The notes beneath the pieces were generated by a model. The model saw nothing but the letters and a program-made list of their open reading frames with translations, was not told the origin of the DNA and did not search any database. A stretch of DNA of 64,000 bases from Apricaphanius iberus. Its lineage: Eukaryota; Chordata; Actinopteri; Cyprinodontiformes; Aphaniidae. Both the position numbers and the translations under genes were made by a program. Of this stretch, positions 13,363 through 23,011 are shown one piece after another. The stretch is from positions 558,001-622,000 of the forward strand of contig JAPXFQ010001705.1 of assembly GCA_028564705.1 (NCBI GenBank). The letters are read 5' to 3'. Within the stretch, counting starts at the first letter, position 1. Each line of letters begins with the position of its first letter.

Positions 13363-13500
13363 AGACAGAAATGATTCATCAGTGGAAGGCAACAATAAAA
13401 TACTTTATATGGAAAGACAAGAGGCAAGAAGAAAGATGAGTTATGAAACTGCATACAGTGGAGTTGTTCTTCTTAAAAATATGGGAGAGGCCTGTCATTT
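13363..13500 (+). pseudogene. L1-like reverse transcriptase C-terminal fragment (decayed)
   Basis: A frame around 13380-13440 reads '...IKYFIWKDKRQEER', resembling the 'FIWNGKKPR' block downstream of the reverse transcriptase in L1-clade ORF2. A following frame gives 'YETAYSGVVLL', similar to the next conserved block. A frame shift separates them. The call rests on two short motifs only. Confidence 0.4.
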
Positions 13501-13794
13501 TCATCATAGGTAACCTATACTGTAACTGTGAGAATCAGAATATAATCAGGAAATCAAATTTGAACGATTTTTAAATAATTTATTTGCTGCATAAAATATG
13601 TATTTATTCACTCCAAACATGCAGGAATTCTGGCCCTCACAGACCTGTGTTAACGGCACCTGTTTGAACTTATCTGTATAAAACACACCTTCAAACAGTC
13701 AGACTCCAACCTTCTGCAAGGGCAAGACCGGAGAGCTGACCAAGTACCCCAGGGACAAGATTGTACACCTACACAAGACTGGTACGAGAAATTA

Positions 13795-13935
13795 GGAAAG
13801 CAGCTTGGTGAGAGGAGTTCTCTGTTGGAGCAACAGCGCCAAAACATCTCAGCTCAAGAGAAGATCTGCATGGAAGAATGGGCCAAAATACCAGCTACTC
13901 TCAAACAGGAATGGGAAATTCAGTATATGTACCCA
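13795..13935 (+). pseudogene. Tc1-like transposase scraps
   Basis: 'aagcagcttggtgagaggag' followed by 'ctgttggagcaa' matches the start of the Tc1 fragment at 46278-46316. The next part encodes 'KICMEEWAKIPATL', resembling the C-terminal block of Tc1-family transposases. The catalytic core between them is missing, so this is a heavily deleted relic. Confidence 0.45.
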
Positions 13936-16513
13936 GTATTAAATGACCTCTTTTGGTCTTTTGAAGCCCGGGTCTGAACCCCAAAGGAAGTCAGCCATTT
14001 TGGATCAAAGCTGCCATCTTGTTATTTTCCTACAACTTAAGACTTACGCACTTTAAAATGAGTGAGGATCGTCTTAAAGGTATTGTAGAGGATCTTGATC
14101 TTCAGGGTGGATTATCTACACAATTGGTCCTCCTAATTGTCAGTCGTCCTGAGAGTCTACGCCATTATCCATTCATTCTGCCTCACACGTTTCACTGGAT
14201 TGTTTTAAAATGGCTGTGAGTTACAAGAGAACAATAGTTTTTGCGTTATATGAGAGGAAGAGACAGGGCTCAGAAGAGAGAAACAAGACCAGAGTGTTTT
14301 TAAGAGATTCTGTCTAATGATGGCGTGCACTGACAGGCTCCTCACTGATTCCTCCATCGGCAAGTTTCTACCCAGTAGGGAGGCTAAGGTTTGGGGTCAC
14401 CTTGGCAGGAGTTCGCACAGGTATTGATTTTCTGTGATGTGTGGACATTTGGTGACGGTCCCTAACTGAAACCACCGCCTTCTGGAGCGAGCCTTCGGTG
14501 GCGTTGTATCCGCTCCATGAGCGCAGAATAAAACAGAATATCTTCTAGAAATAGAGAGGGGCGTTCTTTCCTAAAGTTGATTAAAATCCTCCACTATACC
14601 TTTAAGCATTGGTAAAGAAAGTGTTCCAAACCTGGTGAAGACCTACTGCCAACCAAGGTTACATTATAAAGTATTGAGGTGAACATTTGTAATGACCAAA
14701 CCCTGAACTGGAAACGGAAGAAATAATCATCAAAATCATCAAAATTCAAACAAATTAAAGTTTGAAATGATTGCTCTGCATGTAATGAGTCTATATTACA
14801 TATTAGTTTCACAGTTTAAGTTTAATAACTGAAATAAATGAATACTTTCATGGAATTCTTATTTCCTACGTTTTAAAACACAATCCCATGTTATATAGGG
14901 ATAGAATCTATATGAAAAAAAACATATAATAGATTGTGGTTGGCCTCTGCAGTGATACAGAATCATATATGTCCACATCGCGATGCATCGATAATAAGAT
15001 TCATTTCATCAGCTCTAGCGGGAAGATAGGGTGGGAGTCACGTCTGTTGCAAAAAAGCACACATTTATCCGATTAAGTACATCATTATTTGATAGATTTC
15101 TGGATTGCTAAAATATTAAAGAGTTTCAGCCCTAATCTGGTCAGGTTCTCCTGATATTGTAGTTTCGTTGATGATCTGAAACATTTGATAAAAATAACAG
15201 AACTCTGTAAGGGAACAGATACTCCTCACAGCCATATGACATTTCATATGGAAAGAAGTCCAGGAGGTTCATAGAGCTGCTCTTCTTAAAGTGGAAATCC
15301 ATGGCAGTGTGTCAGAGTAAAATGTTGCTTGGTTCCTTGTAAAGGTCAAGACTCACACTTCCTGTGCTTTGTGCTAAATTGTAGCTGACTGTTCTTCATA
15401 ACTGCGTTAGCTTTTTGGTAACGTTTGATGCTGTCTGATTTCTGCAGTATTGGTTATACTTATTGGAATCAATAGTTTCTGATCTCTTCCAGATCAATCC
15501 TTTAATCACTCACTGTCCTAGTGGTCAGTAAAGAGCAACAACCCAAACTTTCTGTCAAACATCCTGACAAATTAAACTGACTTCACGCTTGTCAACAACA
15601 TATTTAATCTGAGAGCTGTTTTATTCATTCATATTTATTTGGAGGGTAGAAAAAACAAACATTTCCCCCCAATCTTTTACCCTGACTGTTTGAATGTCAG
15701 GATGTTCCAAAAATAGATAAATAACCAGCATAGACCTAACCTTAAAGGTTACAGATATCTGAGACACGGTACAGCAGCTGTGTTCACTAGGTGGACTGTA
15801 GACTTCTGCTCAGACTCTATGCCAAACCTTACATTCTTAGGCCCTGATGAACATGGACACGTCCATCTGTCTGACAGTATACCATGGTAACATTGTACAA
15901 ATAACAATTAGCATAAATATCACAATAATTATAAAAAGATTATATGACAGATTGTACAGTGATGTCAAATGTTCAATGCAAGACCATTTTAATACATTAA
16001 TAAACTCTGCTTTCTTGGTTGGAATAACTCACAGTTTAAAAGAGTATAGAAAACTGCACTACTACTACTACTAATAATAATAATAATAATATAATCATAA
16101 TAATAATGTCTTTATTTATTTTAATTCATTTCTTTAATTCCACTTTTCTTACTTTATCAATAGTAATAAATACACTTACAATTACAGTTAGATGCGTTTT
16201 AATTTCTCAAAAATGTTCAGTAAACTGTTAATTTTCTATCTTCCCTCTGCGAGTAAATATTAACCATAAAGTTGAATATAAATATAATCCTGATTTTTAA
16301 AATGTGTAACTGCAACTGCTGCAATGTATGCTTATAATAAAATACCAATAATAATAAATATGATATTATATGATTAAATATAACATTATAATATAATAAT
16401 AAAATAACATTTAGTGAAACGTTCTATTCTGTCATGAAGATTTCCTTCTTCAGACTGCTGGCAGCCTGTGCTACTGTTTTTATAAGGTTGTTCTCCTCAT
16501 GTATTATACGTTA
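13936..16513. other. Gene-free stretch
   Basis: No gene is recognised. A short 'tcgcgatgcatcgat' word near 14979-14993 resembles hAT interior sequence but has no paired ends. A trinucleotide run lies at 16062-16108. Confidence 0.4.
16062..16108. repeat. (ACT)n/(AAT)n simple repeat
   Basis: Tandem ACT triplets pass into AAT triplets and then an imperfect AT-rich run. Confidence 0.85.
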
Positions 16514-17294
16514 TGCTGCGTTCAGACCAAGGGCTTTGTCAGCGTCAGGCAAAGCTCACAAAGCATCTAGTTTGATGCTTCTATATGTTGAAGCTTGCAA
16601 AGTCTGCCACAGATGAGCAAAAAAGAGCCGTATGTTCTGAACTATGGCGGATAGTATTGAGAGAGTGGCTTGGCTTTATTTGCTAAATAAAGCTAGACAA
16701 CGTCGACTTCGGCAACATCAGCACCGTTTGTGGATACACCCTATTCTACGGATGCGTTCTGAGTTTGGGGAGTTTAACCATTTGCTCCAGGAGCTACGAA
16801 TGGATGAGGTTCGCTTTCAGCGGTACTTCTGTCTGTCCAGCACCTAATTTTACGACCTCCTGGGCCGCATTGGAGCTCAAACCTCCTACCAGGACACCAA
16901 CTACAGGTTCTCTAGTCCTCCCGAAGAGCGACTGTCCATCTGTCTTCAGTGTTATTTATGATTTTTTTAAATCTGTGTTTTCTAGACTTAAAATGTAGGT
17001 TTTTCCTGCTCCCACTACATTCAAAATACGTGTAGTGACATCGCTACAATTATAAGCTCTGATTGGTTAACGCGCCGCTTCAGGGCCGTCAAAAGTTCAA
17101 CTAGCTGAACTTCTGCATTGCTGACTTTATGAGCTTTGAAGCATGAAAAGCATGAAAAGCTTGAAAAGTTGACGGAGCCAAAGCTCACAAAGCGCCGCAG
17201 AAACCGTGACGCTCCTCCAACGGCCTCCATCGTAGACTTAACATGTAATCTGGACGTTGCTGACGCTGACAAAGCCTGCGGTCTGAACGCACCA
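16514..17294 (+). mobile_element. Internally deleted PIF/Harbinger transposon
   Basis: The left end TGCTGCGTTCAGACC and the reverse complement of the right end, TGGTGCGTTCAGACC, are inverted repeats. They continue inwards with GGCTTTGTCAGCGTCA in both arms. The flanking trinucleotide is TTA on both sides (16511-16513 and 17295-17297), matching the 3-bp TWA target preference of PIF/Harbinger. A broken piece of Harbinger transposase lies inside at 16644-16961. At 781 bp the element is far shorter than autonomous copies and has lost the catalytic part. Confidence 0.85.
16644..16961 (+). pseudogene. Harbinger transposase, N-terminal remnant
   Basis: The frame begins with an ATG and encodes an N-terminal segment typical of PIF/Harbinger (HARBI1-like) transposases. 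A basic helix is followed by 'WIHPI', 'GEFNHLLQELRMDE..F..YF', and then 'FYDLLGRIGAQTSYQDTNYR' and 'PPEERLSICLQ'. A TAA at 16845-16847 interrupts the otherwise open frame between the two blocks. The frame ends at 16961, before any DDE catalytic motif. The nonsense codon and missing core make it non-functional as a transposase. Confidence 0.82.
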
Positions 17295-17695
17295 TTAATC
17301 TATTCCACCAGAGTTCTTATTTGTTCTCTGACGCTAAGCTACACACAGTGTAGTCCATAATATATTATAATGTGTCCATTAGCTTACATTAGATGCAACA
17401 AATATTTCTGTGCGCTGGTTTATCTTACATATTGTTACAGTTTTACTGTTGTTACTTTATATAGTTAGTTTTATTATCGATTATTTTACTTAGCAGTTTC
17501 ATTTTTTTGTGTTATTAGCTTAATAGGTTTATTGATTAAAGTATTTTTACAGAAATGTTGAATTCGTTTTGTTCATAGACTCCTCAATAAGTCCTTGTTT
17601 GTTGTTATTATTAATATATATATGTGTAGTAACTTTGAACGCCATGAGCTTATGTCTTCATCTGTTGTTTAATAACTTCAGCGTTCTCAGAGAAC

Positions 17696-17758
<63 letters not shown>
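17696..17758. repeat. (ATT)n microsatellite
   Basis: About 20 pure ATT triplets; a poly-leucine frame through it is an artefact. Confidence 0.97.
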
Positions 17759-18749
17759 CTGACCCAAGAATGGTGCCCCTAACTTAGTCATTTTATCCTA
17801 ACTTAGTAACTGTATTACTAATTGTTCTAAACAGTTATTCATAGTTATTCATAGCCAAATCAAACCTATTGAAGCATGACACGTAACAGACATAGCATGT
17901 CCGTTATTGGGTCATTGCTGCTATTTTTGACGATATAACACCCTTAAAAGTGTTAATGCGTGTAAATATGCTGGATCTCAAGTGAAAACAATATATATTT
18001 TTAAATAATATCCATTAAAGTTTATTGATAAGCTCTAAGGCTCAGATTTTCAGATATTCATATTAATGTTATTAATTTTACTAAAAAGGAACGGCTAACG
18101 TCAGCAGTGTCAAAATACATTTTGATGTATGGCAAATCTGTTAACCCCCCAGATCTTTACACTTTCCACCTGCTGCCCTCACTACATAATGGCTGATCTG
18201 CATCATAGGTTGAAATTTGACTTGGCACATCCAGCTAAGAAACTGCTGATAATGGATGTCAGACTGAATAGCAGCACTTTTCTGAAATAATGTGCCCATT
18301 TAAGGTGCTGTGACTTTTTACCATTACACTGAGGAACTATCAGAGTTTTGTCTATCTCAGATGCTGGACAGGACATCCCCCCATCCATGAAGGAAACTCA
18401 TATTAAAGACAAATCTATTCATCTTAGTCAAGCCTGTTTTCACATCACACAAGTGCACCTCTTAGCTCTTAGTCTCTTCACCTTTAATTCTTTCATCCAT
18501 TTTCTATCTGTGCACACTGGATCTCCTGTCTTCATTCATTGCTCACTACAGACGCCCTTCTAGACCTATTTGTTGCTGCATGGGGAGCCTTAAATTGTTG
18601 GCTCTCTGGCCTATTTTCATTCACAATCCGTTTCCTCTCTGCAGCCTTTCTGTGTCTTTATCCAACAATTTAATTCATCCCATCACCCATCCAGGCCCAT
18701 TAAGTGTGTGTACAGCAGCCCGTATTCATATCTGTATTTGTATTCAAGT

Positions 18750-18756
<7 letters not shown>

Positions 18757-18793
<37 letters not shown>
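18757..18793. repeat. (TA)n microsatellite
   Basis: A run of TA dinucleotides of about 36 bases. Confidence 0.95.
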
Positions 18794-18797
<4 letters not shown>

Positions 18798-18976
18798 CTT
18801 CTAATTTACATTATAGTGTGAGTATTCTTTAATTATCCATTATATTAATCATGGATATGCAGATGAAGATGTTTTACCATAAATCCAGCAATGACTATGT
18901 ACTGTAACAAGGAACGTCACTGAAAAGAAAATAACATAACAGCCTTTACCTCATTCATGGTTAAACCAACAGGGGG

Positions 18977-19021
18977 CAGAACATGGCTGTGTGTTGGCAG
19001 AACATGGCTGTGTGTTGGCAG
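18977..19021. repeat. 21-bp tandem duplication
   Basis: Two adjacent perfect copies of a unit beginning 'ggcagaacatggctgtgtg'. Confidence 0.85.
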
Positions 19022-19790
19022 ACAGCACCAGGAGAGGATGTATGTGATTATGTATAGTAGATGTTGACATATGTTTGATATGTCTGTCTCTGTTGATCTG
19101 ACTTTTGCACACATTACATATCTCTTTGGTTTTATCAGCAAAAGACAGAGTAACTTAAAAGTACCAAATAAATCCCCAAGGGTCATACAACTGGACACAA
19201 CTATACAAGCCTTTTTAAACTTTTTTTAACTGAACATTAATGTTACTCTGTCAACAGGCTATTATGTAAATTACTGACCTAACATAAAAAAAGAACACAG
19301 ACAGCGGCTTCACTCCGGCCATGGAAGTGCTGCTAAGTGGCGCACTCATGTAAGTCTCACACTATCTACCGCCCTGACTCTGTTCACACCAAATGCGTAT
19401 CTCTCAACAAGCGCTTCTTGTTTATTCAGAGCTATTTTTTCATTGTGGTTAAAGTGTAACTAAAGCCCAAAATTTTTTTTTTTTGCTTATAAGCTGCATA
19501 AATCGGTCTTTACCAATTCGATCTTTCAGTTTCAGGGCATTTTTTTACATTTTCGTGTGAACTTGTTAAATTCTACACTTAGCACACAAGATAAACAGTT
19601 TCAACTCATCACAGGGCGGGGCAAGTATGTCAGACAGAGGGAGGGCGTCTCCAGAGACTCTCTCTGAAGTGGTTTAAATCCATAAGTTATAACCTATATC
19701 TTCGGTATGTTCTTTCTGAGTGTCATGTTGACATCTTGATTAGAATTTCTGTAAAACTCAGATTGGTAGAGAATCGAATTACCTTCTGCT

Positions 19791-19825
19791 GACATGTTTC
19801 GGCGTTACACTTCCGCCTTCATCAG
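19791..19825 (-). ncRNA. Hammerhead ribozyme motif, left repeat of the 19.7-kb element
   Basis: On the minus strand the core runs CTGATGA, a short stem II (GGCG...CGCC around a 9-nt loop), GAAAC, then the cleavage triplet GTC. The spacing 'GAAACATGTC' leaves a very short stem III, as in the minimal hammerheads known from Penelope-like elements. Three base pairs of stem I (GCT/AGC) are visible next to the core. Activity is inferred from the motif only. Confidence 0.82.
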
Positions 19826-19971
19826 AGCTATTGTTGATCGTGTTGTTGCCTCCGTTTATGTGTGGGCAGCAGGGGACGGTGTCGCCCCCTGCTGCTTGCT
19901 TCTCCCCTGGCGATGATGCATCATCTGAGTTTTACAAAGATGTAACTCCCATCATCCCCGGTCATAGGTGT

Positions 19972-20820
19972 TTATGTGCCACGTCTTCTTATTTCTATCG
20001 CTTCCTTACTCCATCTTCTGTATTTTTGTTGTTCTGTGTTGATGATCCTTATGTTGTCCCAGTCCATGTTATGGTTTTCTCTTGTGCAATGGTCCGTTAT
20101 GGCTGATTTTTTTATTGTACTTAATGCTTCTTGTTTTGTTGCTCTTGTGTATCTTCGTTTTGTTTCTTTCTCACATTCTTTCTGGTATTCTATTTTTCGT
20201 GTGTTGAGTTGACGTCCAGTTTCTCCTATGTATGTTTTATTGCACAGTTTGCATGGGATTTCATAGACGACGCCACATTTTTCTTTTGATGGTATTTTGT
20301 CTTTTGGATGCACCAGTTTTTGTTTTAACGTGATGTGTGGTTTCATTGGTGTGTTGATTTTGTGTTTTTTCATTACTGTTATTATTTTTTCTGTTATTCC
20401 TTTAATGTAGGGAAGAGTTATGACTGGTTTAGATTCTGGTTTCTCTGTGCTTTTCGTTCCTCTAGATGGTTTCCTGTTAGTATTGTTGTTTACTTTTTGT
20501 TTTCCATTCTTCAATGCCCAAGTTGGATAGCCACAGTTTTTGAGTGCATGTTTTATGTGTTGGTCCTCTATTTGGCGGTCTTGTTCTTCCGTTATCATAT
20601 TGGCTCTGCTGTACAAGGTTCTGATGACCGACATTTTATGTATTGTCGGGTGTTCTGATGTCCATAGTAGGTATTGATCCGTATGTGTTGGTTTTCTATA
20701 TGTATTTATTTTTAGAGTTCCGTCCAACTGTCTGGTTATTTTCATGTCCATGAATGTTATGCTGTTGTCCTTTTCTTCTTCGTATGTGAACTTGATGTTC
20801 TTCGTTTCGTCCAGGTTGTT
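19972..20820 (-). pseudogene. Penelope GIY-YIG endonuclease and linker
   Basis: The frame resumes near 20820 with 'NNLDETKNIKFTYEEE'; a first in-frame Met lies at 20751. It runs through the conserved 'YRKPTHTDQYLLW' and 'CGYPTWALK' blocks and a basic linker. It ends in a GIY-YIG nuclease domain: 'CGVVYEIPCKLCNKTYIGETGRQL' with a Cys pair between the two motif halves, then an 'HCTRENH' metal- or structure-related block and 'KEAIEIRRR'. The nuclease is thought to nick the target DNA during insertion. This last third is itself uninterrupted. Confidence 0.9.
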
Positions 20821-21092
20821 TAAATGTTGTTAGTTCTGCTGTGTGTCCTTTGGGTATTATTTCTAGTATGTCATCTACGTATCTTTTCCAAAGTTTTAGT
20901 TTACAGTTTGAAGGGGGTGTCGATATGGCTTTTTGTTCTAGGTCTTCCATAAAAAATTCGCATAGTGTGGCTGATAGTGGGTTTCCCATTGCAAAACCTT
21001 CTAGCTGTTTGTAGATGAGTCCGTTATAGGTGAAGTAGGCGGAGTCTGTTATCAGTTTTATTAGTTGTATTATGTCTTCTGTTTCTAGATTT
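20696..21092 (-). pseudogene. Penelope reverse transcriptase, YVDD segment
   Basis: This is the continuation of the upstream frame after the first frameshift. It contains 'EGFAMGNPLSATLCEFFME', the usual glycine/proline block before the catalytic motif, and then 'LWKRYVDDILEI', the YVDD box with two catalytic aspartates. The true frame is left near 20820, just after 'ELTTF', where a second single-base shift occurs; the residues from there to 20696 are out of frame. Confidence 0.88.
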
Positions 21093-22461
21093 GTTCTTTT
21101 TTTAGTGTTATGTCTTGTTTGAGTCTGTATTTTACTATGTCGATAGTTTTTTGGATGGGAGTTTTTGTAAAGAGTGAAATGACATCATGTGAAATTAATA
21201 TATCTGTTTCCTCTATTTTGATTTTTTTGAGTTCGTTGGCTAATTCTGTAGTGTTCTTGCAATGTTGGTCTGTGTTGCCTAGTAGTGGGCTAATGATTCG
21301 GCTTATATCTTTGGCCATGTTGTATGTAGGCGTTCCTATGCTGTCAACTATTGCTCTTAGAGGGATGTCTTTCTTGTGAACTTTTGGGGTTCCGTATATT
21401 CTTGGAATTATGTTTGCTGTTGGGATCCATTGTTTGTATGTTACTTCTGTTATTTTACCTTTTTCCTGTAGTGTTTTCAATGATCTCTTCATTTTTCTTT
21501 TGATTTCTTCTGTTGGGTCTTTTTTTATTGTTTTGTATGTGTTTTTGTCTTCTAGCATTTGTTCCATTTGTCGTTTGTATCTGTCTTTGTCCATAATCAC
21601 TGTGGTTCTTCCTTTATCTGCTGGTAGGATGACGATATCGTCATTTTTTGCTAGTGCTGTGACGGCTGCTCTTTCTTCTTTTGTGACGTTGCTATGTTTT
21701 ATCGTGCTGTTTTTTAGTATTCCTACTATGCTATTTCTCAGTTCTGCTGTTTTGCTTTCGTCTTTTATATGTTGGCATGCCAGTTCAGTTGCCACTATGA
21801 ATTCTTCATATGGTATTTTTTTTGGTGTTAAGGCATAATTTAGACCTTTTTTCAATATGTTTTCTTCTGTTTGTGTTAATTTATGTTGTGACAGGTTGCA
21901 TATCCAAGTGTTTTTTGTAGTATTGTCTTGCTTTTCTATTCTCTTCTTTTTTTGCTCGATTAATTTTTTTAATTTATTTAAATGTCTTTGTCTTACCTTG
22001 ATGAACTCTATTTCTTGTTTTTCTGTCATGTGTTCTTTTATTTGTGTTTCCATTGTTTCGTCTAGATTGTAGTTTCTTATTAGGTCCAGCTGCTTGTTTT
22101 CCAGTTCGTATTCCACTTGTCTTTGTTTTGTTATGATGATCCTTATTCGTTCTTTGAGAAGTGCTTTCTTTGTTTTGTCCATTATGTTTTGTGCCGTCCT
22201 GGTTTTGATAGGAGTCTTCAATTGCAAGCTTTTGGGTGTGATTTCTTCATCCCGACAACGTAGATTGAAGCGATGGTGGTTCCTCAGACGTGCCAGTTTT
22301 AAGTGTAGTTTTTCTAATAAACGGAAGTCTGTCATTGCTTCTTTTCCATATTTTTCTTTAAATCTCTTCGGTATGTTCTTTCTGAGTGTCATGTTGACAT
22401 CTTGATTAGAATTTCTGTAAAACTCAGATTGGTAGAGAATCGAATTACCTTCTGCTGACAT
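21085..22461 (-). pseudogene. Penelope reverse transcriptase, N-terminal and core part
   Basis: 458 codons beginning with ATG inside the terminal repeat. After a charged, helical N-terminal region come motifs of Penelope-like reverse transcriptases: ADKGRTTVIMDKDRY (about residues 281-295), IPRIYGTPKVHK, PLRAIVDSIGTPTYNMAK and ISHDVISLFTKTPI. Penelope enzymes are the retroelement group closest to telomerase. The frame is lost at a run of seven Ts near 21091-21098; the next reading frame continues the protein without a gap. The YVDD active site therefore lies beyond the break, and this piece alone cannot be active. Confidence 0.9.
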
Positions 22462-22604
22462 GCCATGAACCGGGATGATGGAGTCTACACATTAGATCAC
22501 AGCTGGGACTGCATCATCGCCAGGGGAGAAGCAAGCAGCAGGGGGCGACACCGTCCCCTGCTGCCCACACATAAACGGAGGCAACAACACGATCAACGAT
22601 AGCT

Positions 22605-22639
22605 CTGATGAAGGCGGAAGTGTAACGCCGAAACATGTC
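22605..22639 (+). ncRNA. Hammerhead ribozyme motif, inverted copy
   Basis: The same core on the plus strand, inside the right inverted repeat: CTGATGA at 22605-22611, the GGCG/CGCC stem, GAAAC at 22630-22634 and GTC at 22637-22639. It is antisense to the element's coding strand, so it would be formed only in transcripts reading the opposite way. Confidence 0.8.
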
Positions 22640-23011
22640 AGCAGAAGGTAATTCGATTCTCTACCAATCTGAGTTTTACAGAAATTCTAATCAAGATTAT
22701 AACCTATATATTTTAAACACACCGTGAAAAAGGAAACAAAAGCTGACGCTATGTTTCCCTCTGCAGCTACTTAGCATCAATGCTAGCACTAGGCTCTCTG
22801 TGCTTGTTTCCTACTATACGTGCTGCCGTCTTCAGTCAGCGCTGACCCAGCGGCCTGAGCCAACTGCTTGAACTGATACGTGTCCCTCCCTCACACTCCA
22901 CAATTGGCCACGCCAATCCGTGTCTCCTGGTCCTGTCCACTTTGGTGGAGTTTTTCAAATGTTACCTGGGGGCGGGATTATGCTTTTTCATGTGGTTCAG
23001 TTGCTCTTTAA

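Larger units (their letters stand above)
17298..19448. other. Gene-free stretch with simple repeats
   Basis: AT-rich sequence with ATT and TA microsatellites and a 21-bp duplication. No exon or complete element is recognised. Confidence 0.45.
19700..22696 (-). mobile_element. Penelope-like element (GIY-YIG type), nearly complete
   Basis: A perfect 13-bp target duplication, TTATAACCTATAT, flanks the element at 19687-19699 and 22697-22709. The ends are 187-bp inverted repeats (19734-19920 and 22510-22696). A 97-bp segment at the left edge (19700-19796) is repeated directly at 22366-22462, at the start of the coding region. The left end carries a 34-bp extension (19700-19733) absent from the right end, the asymmetric pattern known for Penelope elements. 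The coding strand is minus: reverse transcriptase first, then a GIY-YIG endonuclease. Two frameshifts break the ORF. Hammerhead ribozyme motifs lie in both inverted repeats. Confidence 0.93.
19449..23011. mobile_element. MITE split by a Penelope-like element
   Basis: The left end 'ttaaagtgtaactaaagcc' pairs with the right end, whose reverse complement is 'cttaaagagcaactgaacc'. These look like terminal inverted repeats. If the Penelope-like insertion 19700-22696 and one target duplication are removed, a MITE of about 550 bp remains. The right end (22903-23011) recurs at 6690-6797, supporting that it is a dispersed element. No transposase frame is seen in the MITE portion. Its superfamily and target duplication are not determined. 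Confidence 0.6.

Noticed and set aside
20335..22405. Plus-strand Phe/Cys/Ser-rich frames
   Set aside because: Antisense shadows of the AT-rich Penelope reverse transcriptase ORF.
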